Assembly (NCBI RefSeq): GCF_000026945.1
Contig: NC_012867.1
Location: 310,001 to 374,000 of the forward strand
Reading direction: 5' to 3'
Length of the DNA: 64,000 bases
Origin: Candida dubliniensis CD36
Lineage: Eukaryota; Ascomycota; Pichiomycetes; Serinales; Debaryomycetaceae
Both the position numbers and the translations under genes were made by a program. Positions 1-10,452 of this stretch are shown piece by piece (the stretch's first letter is position 1; every line of letters starts with the position of its first letter). Below the pieces are notes generated by a model, which saw only the letters and a program-made list of their open reading frames with translations, ran no database searches and had not been told where the DNA came from.

Positions 1-562
1 TAATTGTAGCGGTTAAACAAGTGATATATTCATCATCTTTGGTATAAGCTCTAGCAACAACCAAATATTTACCTGGTGGAACTTCTTCAGGAATTTCAAC
101 ATTTTTAGTAATGGTTTGTTTCCCCAGTTGAATTGGACATTGTAAATCAACTTTGACAATCTCTTCACATAAATCATAAGTTTGATGAATCAATTTAATA
201 AAACCATATCTAACTTCAACTTCAACATATGCGCCTTCTTCAATGGTTTCATCAAGAGTACCAACCGCGGTAAATGTCAAATTTTGACCAGCAACTGGTG
301 GATTTGGAGTAAGAATAACTTCATCTAAATGTAACAATTGTTTTTCAGTGGCATCACATACTTCAATTGGAGAATCACCAGGAATTGGTTTAGTATCTTG
401 GAAATTAATTAATTTAGAATTTGAAAATGATGGGATTAATGAAGTGGGGTTTTTGAAAATAGTGATGGCCTTGTTTAAATAAATATTGGAGAATGATATA
501 CCTTCAACTGACGAGGTTGTTACAACAAGGGTAACAATTGCTAAGTTCTTGAATGAAACCAT
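1..562 (-). CDS. NPC2: Npc2-like sterol/phospholipid transfer protein, ML domain (3' end cut)
   Basis: Secreted or vacuolar-lumen lipid-binding protein of the ML (MD-2-related lipid recognition) family; yeast Npc2 hands sterol to Ncr1 in the vacuole. The ATG is at 562-560 and 187 residues are visible before the window ends. Residues 1 to about 21 form a signal peptide (MVSFKNLAIVTLVVTTSSVEG). The ML domain covers roughly residues 60-187, with cysteines in VCDATE, DLCEE, LQCPIQ and ITCLTA that fit the family's disulfides. Yeast homologues are about 173 residues plus leader, so only a few C-terminal residues should be missing. A CTG codon at 127-125 follows CPIQ; human NPC2 has lysine there, so serine fits better than leucine. 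Its promoter lies at 563-1366. Identification is from sequence pattern and is fairly sure. Confidence 0.88.
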   Translation of the reverse strand, partial: MVSFKNLAIVTLVVTTSSVEGISFSNIYLNKAITIFKNPTSLIPSFSNSKLINFQDTKPIPGDSPIEVCDATEKQLLHLDEVILTPNPPVAGQNLTFTAVGTLDETIEEGAYVEVEVRYGFIKLIHQTYDLCEEIVKVDLQCPIQLGKQTITKNVEIPEEVPPGKYLVVARAYTKDDEYITCLTATI

Positions 563-1366
563 GATTTAATGAAGAAAGTTAGTTGCTACAGTGTTATTAA
601 ACAAAAACCACTACAGCGGGTAATAAAGAAAATATAAAAAGAAAGAAGAATTTCTGTATTGAAAGAGGTTAGGATTCTTTTTTTTTTTTCCCCGTTTCAA
701 GTAAAGTAGAAGAAGATAAGAAAATTGATTATTAGAATGTCAATAGATACAACAACAACAACAAGAAAAAAAAATAGACTATTAACAAATGGTTACATTA
801 ACTAATTTATTATTATTATCATTGTGGTTGAATAATAATACTCTTTGTTAGTGTGAGGAGGGAAGGGAGGGGGGGGACAGACTAATCCACCAGATAGCAA
901 TCACACGTAGTAACAAATCGATAAACACCACAAGAGTCAATCATCAATTCAGTACGGCTTTAACGACCTACATACAAAGAATAAGACGGGAGAGAGAGAG
1001 AGAGAGAGAAATGGAGGTGGGGGGCGAGGAGGAACTGCTCAACATTAGTTTGCTTGATAAAAAGATAATAATCCATTGCCACACTTCGGGAAAGGATTTG
1101 ATGTCACAAAAAGCACAATAACCACAATAACTAGTGAGACAGTAATATAATGATGGTGTTCGATTTTCTTCTTATTTACTTACAAATGATCATTGAACAT
1201 CATATATGCTGGTAATTCTCAAACTTCTTGCTTTAACACTGTTTATTCTATCATTACTCCTAATCACTTTTGCCATATACATACAGACTTTAATTAATGT
1301 ACTGTTTATTTACAATACAATTGACCTTTTACAATAGAAATCTAATCTAAAATATCTACATTATAA
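563..1366. other. Spacer: NPC2 promoter and CWH43 3' flank
   Basis: No gene is seen here. It holds the upstream region of NPC2 (transcribed leftward) and the 3' flank of CWH43. Low-complexity elements include a G-rich run at about 857-876 (three G tracts ending in G8, a possible G-quadruplex), a GA repeat near 990-1008 and a second G-rich patch at about 1013-1032. Confidence 0.6.
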
Positions 1367-4300
1367 CTAATATTCTTCATCTTCTTCATTTTGCCTTTCT
1401 TCTTCTTCTCCTTGTTGTTGTTGTTGTTGTTGCTGCTCTTGTTCCTCTTGATTATATCTTTGCCACTTGTGCTGAGCAAAATATCTTGGTTCATCAAATA
1501 CATGATATCTATGTCCTCTGACACCATCACCTCGGAAAATTTGTGGCATTCTTAAATTCTCTTCAATTTCATCCTCATTAACAAAATTATTACCATAATA
1601 GAATTCTAAATCATCGTCATTTTTTTCTTCATCATTCAATAATTTGAATTTAGCAATTTGTAATTCAGTATCAGTAATGGTAGATCTAGAAATTCTGGCA
1701 TAAGCAACTTTTCTTAAATCTCTAAACAAAATATATTCACACCATCTATCCCAATCAGTATTATCAATATCATAAACTCTTGATTTTTCACTAACATAAG
1801 TGTTATAATTACCTTGTAATGGTTCAGTTACCAAATAACTCAATAATATTAATGGTCTAGATGAATTGCCCATTATTTCTTGTATACCTAAACTTTGTAA
1901 TCTACGATCTTCAATATCTTCTTCTTGACCAGAATGGAAAACAACAACATCAACCAATTCTCCATATATATCTAAAGTTGCATGGATTGCTGGGGCCAAT
2001 TCACCTACTGGTGATGGTAAAAGATGATGAGTAGATTCGATTATAGGGAATTTCGATAATAATGCTGCACCCCATGTATGTTTATTAGGACCGGGACCAT
2101 AATCAACATACATCCCCAAATCTTCAGCAATGGTTTGAGTGAAATCTCTATTCCCACCAATTAATCTTTGAGTGTCGGATTCTAATAATCCAATGATATC
2201 AATTTCTGCATCTCGAATTAAATCTCTCATTCTGGTTTCTGATGACCACATATCATTATCTAACCCAAAATGAACACACCAAATACCAGCAGTGAATGAT
2301 TTAGATTCTTCATTATATGGTTTGAATGGTTCACTAGGATATCTCTTTATAAATATTGAAATTGATAATGCCAATAAAACAGTTATAATCGTCAAAGTTT
2401 GTTTGAATATCTTACAACTAGTGAATTTGATTTTAGTGAATTCTTCACGACGTAAATTATAATTCAATACTCCAGTCAAAATTGACACAAATGATCCACC
2501 AAGTACAATATCAGTTCGTTCACGAAGTAATGGTCCACCAGGCACAAATGCATAAGCAACAATCCAAACACTGGCTAATCCAAACAAAATGTTGAAAAAA
2601 TACCCAAAGAAAAATGCCCCGGTTATATTGTAACCTTTAATTGAATTCCAAATAATTGGTCCAATGGATGTCAAATAGAAGGTATAAATCACTGCTCCAA
2701 CATATCCTATCCAACCACCAAAATTATACAACACAAAAGCACTTCCACCACCAATAATAATATTATAACTCCAACTGCTGAAAAGATTAGGGTGCAGTTT
2801 TACATTAACAATTATGGCAGCCATGATGGCAATAAAATGATACAAAGCACCAGTCACTGGAGTTGGTCCCTTTATAGGGAACCCTTCCCAAGTCCAAAGA
2901 GCCAAAGTACCTGAATCCGACAAATACGATGAGAGAGAGAAATAATATCCACCAAAACCTAATGCAGCCAATAATAAAGATCCACCTGCAGTTGCAACTG
3001 ATTCACCATTGGTTGATTTATGGGTTGATTGTTTTTGTTTTGGAGTGAAAAAAGCGGCCAATAATCCCAAAAATATACCAATACCATTATAACCTCCATT
3101 TTCCTTATGCATAATTGGCCAAATTGGATTATTGGAAAAACACAAATATTTGAAAATTGAAGTAGCCAAAAGTCCTAATGAAAATGTTGAAATATAAGAA
3201 TTTAATTTTTTAGGATGATTTGCAAAAGCAGAAAATTCAGAAATAACAGAAATTACTGCAAATACTGTCCCTGCAGTAATAGTTAAAAGTCTTTGTTCTG
3301 GATCTTGAACTTTATATGCACCAATACCCAAAATTACTGTCAAAGTTCTTGAAATTGATGGATATGTCACGAAAAAATTAAGTGAAACTGGAATAATCAA
3401 TAATAAAGGAGCCAAAAAGAAAGATAAAACTGCTGCTTCATAACCTGATATACCCATATGCCATAATGGGAAATACCAAACACACAAAAATAATGATGTG
3501 ACAACTGTCCAATAAATGAATGAATTGATTAAATTGACAACTACGTCAATATCACTAAATTGGCTATCAAATGGACCAGGTTTTATTTCAGTTTCAATTT
3601 CGGTTACTTTTGTGGATTCTATAGTAGTGGTCTTAGTAGTAACAGTAGCAGTTGTACTATCAACATGAACTAATTCAATTCCAGTTGCTGAAATCAGAAT
3701 ATCAATATTGGTAAAATCAATAGCCGACCAAGAATCAAATAAAATATCGAAAAAAATTAACCCCCATTCGAAATAAGCATATATGGAATAAGCTCCTGGT
3801 CTCACATGAACTTTATGTTGAATAAACCAATAAATCAATGGGACAATAGTTCCGAAAAATGCTATTGCTGAATAGAATCTGGCATTTCTTTGTAATGAAC
3901 CTTTAGGGGAAAGCAATGTATTGCACACTGTCCATGGTATAGTCAATACCATATACGAAATCATAAACACGTCATGAGCATCATGATCATCAGTTGAAGT
4001 AATATACATCCATCCACCAGCAGTGAATGTTCTTAAAGTCCCTGAAATAGTAGCAATATAAGGCAAATAACTATTTTTCTTGAAAAGACTAATAAAATTA
4101 AATATCAATAATAAAAATCTTGGTCCAGCAGTTAACGCAATAATGATTTGGAAAACTGATCTTTCAGGATATCTATCACCAATGGTGGCAGAAACACTGG
4201 GAAACCATTCATCAGGGTAACCAAATGAAGAATTTTGAACAATCTTGTAATAATGCAAGTATGATCCAACTGCTAATGCTGCTAAAAATGATGAAGAAGC

Positions 4301-4426
4301 AAAAATGGTGTGTAAATATGATATTATACTGGCATTGAATGTGAAAAATGGGGTCTTTTCCACTTCTTCCACTACCACCAATTCGTCGTCCCCAGAATCT
4401 ACCGGAATTGGTTTCTCTTCAGACAT
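1367..4426 (-). CDS. CWH43: Cwh43, GPI-anchor lipid remodelling protein
   Basis: Multi-pass ER membrane protein that in S. cerevisiae replaces the diacylglycerol of GPI anchors with ceramide. 1019 residues from an ATG at 4426 (S. cerevisiae about 950). Residues 30-240 form a Frag1/DRAM-like membrane region, followed by many further hydrophobic segments to about residue 700. The lumenal/C-terminal part, about 714-960, is an endonuclease/exonuclease/phosphatase-type fold with the characteristic blocks IIGLLESDT, GPGPNKHTWG, LPSPVGELAPAIHATL and VFHSGQEEDIEDRRLQS. The last 40 residues are Gln/Glu-rich (Q8 then acidic), an extension I would not expect to be conserved. It is divergent to the complex I subunit gene across a 500-bp spacer. 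Confidence is high because the C-terminal blocks are nearly invariant in the family. Confidence 0.93.
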   Translation of the reverse strand: MSEEKPIPVDSGDDELVVVEEVEKTPFFTFNASIISYLHTIFASSSFLAALAVGSYLHYYKIVQNSSFGYPDEWFPSVSATIGDRYPERSVFQIIIALTAGPRFLLLIFNFISLFKKNSYLPYIATISGTLRTFTAGGWMYITSTDDHDAHDVFMISYMVLTIPWTVCNTLLSPKGSLQRNARFYSAIAFFGTIVPLIYWFIQHKVHVRPGAYSIYAYFEWGLIFFDILFDSWSAIDFTNIDILISATGIELVHVDSTTATVTTKTTTIESTKVTEIETEIKPGPFDSQFSDIDVVVNLINSFIYWTVVTSLFLCVWYFPLWHMGISGYEAAVLSFFLAPLLLIIPVSLNFFVTYPSISRTLTVILGIGAYKVQDPEQRLLTITAGTVFAVISVISEFSAFANHPKKLNSYISTFSLGLLATSIFKYLCFSNNPIWPIMHKENGGYNGIGIFLGLLAAFFTPKQKQSTHKSTNGESVATAGGSLLLAALGFGGYYFSLSSYLSDSGTLALWTWEGFPIKGPTPVTGALYHFIAIMAAIIVNVKLHPNLFSSWSYNIIIGGGSAFVLYNFGGWIGYVGAVIYTFYLTSIGPIIWNSIKGYNITGAFFFGYFFNILFGLASVWIVAYAFVPGGPLLRERTDIVLGGSFVSILTGVLNYNLRREEFTKIKFTSCKIFKQTLTIITVLLALSISIFIKRYPSEPFKPYNEESKSFTAGIWCVHFGLDNDMWSSETRMRDLIRDAEIDIIGLLESDTQRLIGGNRDFTQTIAEDLGMYVDYGPGPNKHTWGAALLSKFPIIESTHHLLPSPVGELAPAIHATLDIYGELVDVVVFHSGQEEDIEDRRLQSLGIQEIMGNSSRPLILLSYLVTEPLQGNYNTYVSEKSRVYDIDNTDWDRWCEYILFRDLRKVAYARISRSTITDTELQIAKFKLLNDEEKNDDDLEFYYGNNFVNEDEIEENLRMPQIFRGDGVRGHRYHVFDEPRYFAQHKWQRYNQEEQEQQQQQQQQGEEEERQNEEDEEY

Positions 4427-4926
4427 ATTTATATCAGTATATATAAAATATATTTATAGTCTCGTAATAAAAATAGAATACAAAAATTAAGTCAATCAAA
4501 TGACACAATTGGTAAAAACAATACTGTTGAAAAAAAATAAAAAAAGAGAAAGGAGAATTGTTGTTGTTTAATATGAATAGAATCAATTTAACAATTGGAA
4601 ATTCGGATATTTTTATTTATTCTCGTGTTATTTTTCTAAATTTTGATTTTTTTTATCCGTTTTTGGGTTGTAATTATTTTCACTTGTGTACACGACTGAA
4701 GTGAGTCGTCGTGTTATTTTGTACAATACTTTCGCACACGAAAAAAAGAAAGAAAGGAAGAAAGAAAGAGAATTAGAGAAGAGTGAACCAGTTAAATTTC
4801 ATCTTTTGTAATACACCGACAGAGAGTAAAAAAAAAAAGTTTCATTGGAAAAACGACAAAGCCATTTTAAATATCAACAACCATTTCAATAATAACACCA
4901 AACAAGAGATAAATATAACTTATACA
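4427..4926. promoter_or_regulatory. Divergent promoter region, CWH43 / complex I subunit
   Basis: 500 bp between two divergent ATGs. Contains the 8-bp palindrome GTGTACAC at 4686-4693, immediately followed by an imperfect inverted repeat (ACGACT ... AGTCGT, about 4692-4709, with a TGAGTCG core close to a Gcn4 half-match), and a purine-rich stretch at about 4740-4776. Function is not established; these are visual matches only. Confidence 0.4.
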
Positions 4927-5297
4927 ATGGGTATGTGTCTACACTTATCGTCAACTACTTAAGTAATTTTTTTGGTTTTACTAACAATAACAACTCGACA
5001 ACAGGACGTTTAGATAGTTATGAAAACCATCAAAGACCAGAATTAGTGTCGTTTGATGATATTAGTTATAACGACTTATCTCAAGTGGAAGCTGCAAGAA
5101 AATCAATGCTTAGGGAACAATGGATCAGAGTATATGAATTAAGGGTGACTCATGAAGCTTTAAGAAAATGCAGACAATATCATCAAGAAGATGCTTCAAG
5201 AAATTGTAAATCATTGGTGTTAAAATACATGAAAATGTTGGAATCATACCCAATACAAGGTTATATGGGATACCAAAAGAACGATCCATCTCAATAG
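4927..5297 (+). CDS. Complex I accessory subunit, NDUFB10/PDSW-like (spliced)
   Basis: Spliced gene: exon 1 is 4927-4930 (ATGG only), the intron is 4931-5004, exon 2 is 5005-5297. The donor is GTATGT, the branch point TACTAAC at 4979-4985, the acceptor ACAG. Splicing gives a 98-residue soluble protein beginning MGRLDSYENHQRPE. The block LREQWIRVYELRVTHEALRK, the two cysteines at residues 57 and 69, and the C-terminal GYMGYQKNDP resemble the fungal 12.3-kDa subunit / mammalian NDUFB10 (PDSW) of NADH:ubiquinone oxidoreductase, a membrane-arm accessory subunit on the intermembrane-space side. Saccharomyces lacks complex I, Candida keeps it. Reading through the intron would give a non-ATG start and Asn-rich leader, so the spliced model is preferred. 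The family call is from memory and moderately sure; the gene model is very sure. Confidence 0.8.
4931..5004 (+). other. Spliceosomal intron (74 nt) in complex I subunit gene
   Basis: GTATGT donor directly after ATGG, TACTAAC branch point at 4979-4985, acceptor AG at 5003-5004. Splicing keeps frame and joins ATGG to GA to make Met-Gly. Confidence 0.9.
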
Positions 5298-6019
5298 AGA
5301 CAATATTATTTATAATAATAAAATATACAACAACAACACCATGGGGGGGGAGGATTATGGGGTATTATGAAACTACCGTATAGTCAGTGTTTAATTATAT
5401 TTTTTTTTGTTTGTTTTTATATTTGCATAGATATTTGAATGTAACAAAGATCCCTTGAAGAAAACCTGATGGAATAGAAAGACAACTAAGGAACAATTCC
5501 GTATCCCAGGTTAAAATACTTTTAGAGTTGATGATTTTTTTTGTCATTGTGAGGGAAGGAATTACCTTTGAAGCATTTCTTTTTTTCTTTACAGGGTTAT
5601 TATTGTTATTATAATCATTTTTTGTATAAAAACAAACTATATATATATTCTACATATCAATTTTAAAAATAATTATAAAGGAGTTTTGATTACATTCTTG
5701 TAGGGTTTTTTTTTGCAATCAACGCATTATATAGTGACATAGTATATTTGATGGTAGTGTGTAATTGTACAAATTTTAATTGCCCAATGAAATCGTTGCA
5801 ACCAGAACATCTTTGGAGTGAGAATCTATGAGGGAATCCGATTTTGCTTTTCACTCGCTCACTATTTTTTTTAGTTGAATGGGCACGCATTATGTTTTTT
5901 TTTTTTCAGCTTAACCACATTGAAAGACCAAAAAGAGAGAAAAAAAAAATTCAACATAATAATCAATAGAAAGCTCCTTCTTTTTTGTATACTTAGTTTA
6001 ATCACCCTACCCCCCAACT
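5298..6019. promoter_or_regulatory. 3' flank of complex I gene and ATP3 promoter
   Basis: 722 bp without a convincing gene. A G8 run lies at 5343-5350. A CCAAT pentamer at 5784-5788, about 230 bp before the ATP3 ATG, is a possible HAP-complex site, reasonable for a respiratory gene but unproven. Short open frames here overlap the ATP3 first exon in the wrong frame and are not genes. Confidence 0.4.
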
Positions 6020-7149
6020 ATGTTTCGTTCAGGTGTTTCTACTGCTGCCAATGCAGTTCGTGTAAGGTATGTTTAAGCAAGGACTTTTACCATCAATGAC
6101 AGAGAATTGACTATAAAGAGAATACATTTATGTCTACAACAAGATCAACAGCCAATCAGATTTCACGGTACTTTTGTCACCCACTATTGAGCCTACTAGA
6201 TACCCCATACAATAGACAAAGTTGTTTTCTGTCATTTTTTTTTATTTGGATGGAATTGTTGCAAGTTTATGATATACTAACAACTTACTGATTTCCTGAT
6301 TTATTTAGTGCAAGAAACTATGCCACTTTACGTGAAATTGAAATGCGTCTTAAATCCATTAAAAACATTGAAAAAATCACCAATACCATGAAGATTGTTG
6401 CCTCTACTAGATTGAATAAAGCTCAAAAAGCCATGGCTTCATCTCGTGTTTTCAATGAATCCGATAGAGAATTTTTGGCTAATGCTGAACCAAAACCAAT
6501 TGAAGAAGAAGGAGCTGCTAAATCTGATGACAAGACTTTATTGATTGTTGTTTCTTCAGATAAAGGTTTATGTGGATCTATCCATTCTCAAGTTGCTAAA
6601 GCTGCCAGAAAGAGAACTGAACAATTAAATGGTAATGTCGATATTGTTTGTGTTGGTGATAAAGTCAAAGCACAAATCTTGAGAACTTATGCTGACAAAG
6701 TTAAATTGGCATTCAATGGTGTTGGTAAAGAAGAACCAAACTTTACTGAAGTTGCATTAATTGCTGATGAAATTTCTAAATTAGGTAACTACGAAAATGT
6801 TGAAATTCTTTACAACAAATTTGTTTCTGGTGTTTCATTTGAACCATCTAAATTTTCTATTTATGCTGCTGATGCCATTGCCAACTCTCCAGGTTTGAGC
6901 AAGTATGAATTGGAAAATGAAGAAATCACTTCTGATGTTTCCCAATTCTCTTTGGCTAACAATTTGTTGGCTGCTATGGCTGAAGGTTATGCTTCAGAAA
7001 TTTCTGCTAGAAGAAATGCTATGGATAATGCTTCCAAGAATGCTGGTGATATGATCAACAGTTACTCTATCTTGTATAACAGAACTAGACAAGCTGTCAT
7101 TACCAACGAATTGGTTGATATCATTACTGGTGCTTCTTCATTGGATTAG
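6020..7149 (+). CDS. ATP3: ATP synthase F1 gamma subunit (spliced)
   Basis: Central rotor shaft of mitochondrial F1Fo-ATP synthase. Exon 1 is 6020-6066, the intron 6067-6308, exon 2 6309-7149; the product is 295 residues (S. cerevisiae 311). Donor GTATGT follows AG; branch point TACTAAC at 6275-6281; acceptor TTTAG. The N-terminus MFRSGVSTAANAVRV is basic and hydroxylated, a presequence, with mature protein probably beginning near ATLREIEMRLKSIKNIEKIT, the family's N-terminal helix. Other signatures are SDKGLCGSIHSQ (about residue 95) and the C-terminal helix with SARRNAMDNASKNA and NRTRQAVITNELVDIITGA, which match the ATP synthase gamma signature. Without splicing the frame would start only at the internal MRLKSIK methionine and lose the presequence. 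Confidence is very high. Confidence 0.97.
6067..6308 (+). other. Spliceosomal intron (242 nt) in ATP3
   Basis: GTATGT donor at 6067, TACTAAC branch point at 6275-6281, TTTAG acceptor at 6304-6308. A GTAAGG at 6062 is an alternative donor but would not keep the frame into ARNYATLRE. Confidence 0.9.
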
Positions 7150-7246
7150 ACTAGTTTTTTTGAGAAAAGTTAACTTTTATTATCATCTTTTACATATTCT
7201 ATTTAAATACAAGTCACATCTATAAATAAATCAATAAACAAAAAGA

Positions 7247-7277
<31 letters not shown>

Positions 7278-7488
7278 CAGAGAATGGGTGTAGACTGTGC
7301 TTCTTTTTTTTTTTTGGAATTAGAAGAATGAATAGAGATCATTCTACTAAATGACAGTGACAACTCAAATCAGAAAAGTTGCTTTATAAACTGTAAGTTT
7401 AACTTTTATAAAGTAAATAAATATGTATGACTATTAGTTTTCTAATTTACTATGATATAACCAAAATGTTACATGTACACACTTTTTT
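7150..7488. other. Convergent 3' spacer, ATP3 / VSB1-like
   Basis: 339 bp of AT-rich DNA between two convergent stops, with a TA dinucleotide run. No gene seen. Confidence 0.5.
7253..7277. repeat. (TA)n microsatellite, 25 bp
   Basis: Uninterrupted alternating TA between the convergent ATP3 and VSB1-like genes. Confidence 0.95.
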
Positions 7489-10452
7489 TCAACCAGCAAT
7501 TATTAAATTTGCTGTCATGGTATCAAACCTGCCTCTTATTAATTTAGCTTCAACTTCTAATAATTCATGGTACAATTCTTCACCTTTAGACCCATGCTTG
7601 GCCAACATTTCTTTTAATTTAGCTTGACTTAATTTCCAAACAACAGTATCATTGACTGTTGTATAAATGATTTGTCTATATTCTGAAGCATCATCCAAAT
7701 CACCAAACGCCACTAATGGCAAAATACTACTATGTAATTCTCTTCCCTCACTTTCAAATTTAATAACAGAACGAATTAAACCTGATTCAACAATGAAAAA
7801 TGCTGGTTCATCATTTTTGGTGTCATAAAATTGATAATTTTCCGGGATTTTTTCTTTGACAAAATAAGGAGTAATATTGGACCAAAATTCAGCGTCTTTA
7901 TCAGATAATCCTTGGAATGACAACATAATTAATGATAAAGGTTGTTTTTGGAAAAGGGTGTTTTTTTGTGATTCAAATTTACTCTCAGTTTTATGTTCAT
8001 CATAAACTGTTTTACTAGCAGCTTGGAAAACTTGATTAGTTCTTGGTGTACCAAATTCTCCATATTTACCGAAAAACTTAGCTCCATATGATGAAGGAGA
8101 TGCAAATGATTGACGGGTGGTTAATGTTGAAGATGCTGGTACTGACCTAGTTTTAACTGGATCACTTTTCTTGAGTTTACTGTAGGTTTTCAAAAAACTA
8201 TTTTCACACCATTCCAAAGCATAATTCAAACTACTAAATAGTTCTATTGGGGCATTGGCACCATTATCAAATATCCCAGCATCACGTAAACCTTGAATAA
8301 TATCATCATCTTCACCAACTGAAGAAATTATAAATTGAGTCTTGAAATCATTAGCCAAATTTAAAATTCTTCGGAATCCTTCTGCTGCAGAAAAATCTAA
8401 GGAAATAACTCCTTTCATATCTATTATCAAATATTTTATTGGATTAGATTTAAATTTATCATGTTCAAACATATTTCTAATCTCTTTTTCTACTCCACCA
8501 ATTGAACCAAAAAATAAAGTCCCCTGTAATTTGACAATACAAATTTGTTCTCCAACATTCTTTAAAAATTCTTGTTGTTTTGGATGTCTCATAACGGTGG
8601 ATCTAGCTACACTACCGGAATATATTCCTTGCACAACTGGGGTTCTACCAGCTTCCACCACAAATGATAAACAAGCTAATAAAATACCCACACCAATACC
8701 AGCAACAAAGTCAACAGCTCCCATGGTTACAACAATGATGATAATAGTAATATACTCAATATTTCTTAATCTACCCCATGTATCATAAATTGCTTCTTTT
8801 AATAATTCATAACCCAATAAATAGATTAATGCACCAACCACACAAACCGGTATATATCCAATGACCACGGGGCCAACCATCATAACTGCAGCAGTGGCAA
8901 TGGCTAACATAACACCAGCAACTCTATCATCAGCTCCAGCACGAATAAATAAAACTGAATTGGTATAAACAAGATAGTTTTGGATGGATCCAACAAGACC
9001 AGAAATTGCATTTGAATAACCATGAGCCACTAATTCTCGGTCCACATCAACTTCATCCATACCAACCGAAACCGCCAATGCTGGAACATTGATAGGAACG
9101 TGCAAAATTCCGAAAAATGTCAATGCTAACATTGTCGGTATTTGACGTACAATACAAACCCAATCAACAAGATTGAATTTATATAAACTGTAAAAATTGT
9201 ACCATGGTTCATTATCTTCAACCATGGGGAAAACCCAACCAGTTGCTCTAGCACTATTTAAACTCCAACTTGGTACAAGGGAAACAAGTAAATGGAAAAT
9301 TATGAAAACCGCAATAAAATAAAGTGGAACTAATAATGAGTTATGATATTTATGTTGTAAAATGATTAAAATCAAAGCCAATAATAATGGAATTGTCCAT
9401 TCCAATAATGTAGTATAATTGTAAAATAAATATTTAAATGTCTCATAATTATAAGACAACCCACCTTCCAATCGTGATGAAACTTCAATACCAGTAGCGA
9501 TTAAGAAATAACCAACACCACCTATACATCCAACTAAAATATGTCTAGGGAAGAATCCAACTAAAACTCCCAATTTCAATTTACCCAATAAAAAGAAAAC
9601 CAATCCAGTAACAATAGAAGAAATAGCATATGATGTAATGGTAGTTGCTATAATGGCATCATTGGTGTTATCGGCCATTTGTTTGGCAATGGCTCCTGCC
9701 ATGGTATGGAAAAAAGGTGTGACTTCAATCATTTCTGATCCAATACCGGCTTTAAATGCCGATCCACCAAGAGAATAAATCAATTGAGAAATTATACAGG
9801 ACATATAAAACATTGATAATCCAGTGGGAGCCAAAGATGAAAAGATGGATTCACTTATTGGGAACATGATCATCCCATAAGATAATCCATCCAAAATATT
9901 CAATAAAGTACCAAGAAAAACCCCTGGTATATATCCAATTGGTTTCACTAAATAGGAATGCAATTTGCTTGGTTGTTTCTCTGGGATGTTATCTTTAGAT
10001 GATGGTTGGGAATTGACCGATGGAATGCTCCCACTATGACTTCTATTTTGATTGCTTTTAAAACTGTTTATACTAGGTGATCCAATTTCTGATTCTAATA
10101 CATCTACTTGAGAAAAATAATTACTTCTTGGTGAATTGGACATCAAAAGTGAAGATTCTGATATGGAATGTTGATGTTCTTCTGATTGTTCTTGATGTTG
10201 ATGCTGGTGTTGCTCTAAATTGTCGTCGTCGTCGTCGTCGTTGTCTTCTTCTTCTTCATTTAGGGGCTCGGTGACAAGTACATTTGCTAAATTGGCAGTT
10301 TGTTCATGGACTTCAACACCAGTATTGACCAATGATGAAGATAGTAAGCTTGGTTTATATGACATACTCACGTAACTTCTACCTCCAAAATCAAAAGTTT
10401 CAGAATTGTCATTACCACCTGATTTATTTGGTATTCCATATGGTGATGCCAT
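7489..10452 (-). CDS. VSB1: SulP/STAS-family vacuolar transporter, Vsb1 (YGR125W)-like
   Basis: 987 residues from an ATG at 10452. Residues 1-165 are a hydrophilic, phosphorylatable leader with an acidic run (D6) and a His/Gln-rich patch. About 170-610 is a SulP-type membrane domain with many helices (PIGYIPGVFLGTLLNILDGLSYGMIMFPIS at its start is the typical first helix pair). About 650-770 is a STAS domain (ICIVKLQGTLFFGSIGGVEKEI ... YLIIDMKGVISLDFSAAEGF). The C-terminal 150 residues look like a cyclic-nucleotide-binding-type beta roll (FFIVESGLIRSVIKF ... LVAFGDL). This domain order matches S. cerevisiae YGR125W/Vsb1, a vacuolar membrane protein needed for arginine storage, rather than the plasma-membrane sulfate permeases. 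Substrate is inferred from that match. The symbol is by analogy. Confidence 0.82.
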   Translation of the reverse strand: MASPYGIPNKSGGNDNSETFDFGGRSYVSMSYKPSLLSSSLVNTGVEVHEQTANLANVLVTEPLNEEEEDNDDDDDDNLEQHQHQHQEQSEEHQHSISESSLLMSNSPRSNYFSQVDVLESEIGSPSINSFKSNQNRSHSGSIPSVNSQPSSKDNIPEKQPSKLHSYLVKPIGYIPGVFLGTLLNILDGLSYGMIMFPISESIFSSLAPTGLSMFYMSCIISQLIYSLGGSAFKAGIGSEMIEVTPFFHTMAGAIAKQMADNTNDAIIATTITSYAISSIVTGLVFFLLGKLKLGVLVGFFPRHILVGCIGGVGYFLIATGIEVSSRLEGGLSYNYETFKYLFYNYTTLLEWTIPLLLALILIILQHKYHNSLLVPLYFIAVFIIFHLLVSLVPSWSLNSARATGWVFPMVEDNEPWYNFYSLYKFNLVDWVCIVRQIPTMLALTFFGILHVPINVPALAVSVGMDEVDVDRELVAHGYSNAISGLVGSIQNYLVYTNSVLFIRAGADDRVAGVMLAIATAAVMMVGPVVIGYIPVCVVGALIYLLGYELLKEAIYDTWGRLRNIEYITIIIIVVTMGAVDFVAGIGVGILLACLSFVVEAGRTPVVQGIYSGSVARSTVMRHPKQQEFLKNVGEQICIVKLQGTLFFGSIGGVEKEIRNMFEHDKFKSNPIKYLIIDMKGVISLDFSAAEGFRRILNLANDFKTQFIISSVGEDDDIIQGLRDAGIFDNGANAPIELFSSLNYALEWCENSFLKTYSKLKKSDPVKTRSVPASSTLTTRQSFASPSSYGAKFFGKYGEFGTPRTNQVFQAASKTVYDEHKTESKFESQKNTLFQKQPLSLIMLSFQGLSDKDAEFWSNITPYFVKEKIPENYQFYDTKNDEPAFFIVESGLIRSVIKFESEGRELHSSILPLVAFGDLDDASEYRQIIYTTVNDTVVWKLSQAKLKEMLAKHGSKGEELYHELLEVEAKLIRGRFDTMTANLIIAG

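Noticed and set aside
5875..6099. Short open frame over the ATP3 first exon
   Set aside because: Reads ATP3 exon 1 and its intron in another frame; low-complexity Phe-rich start and no family features.
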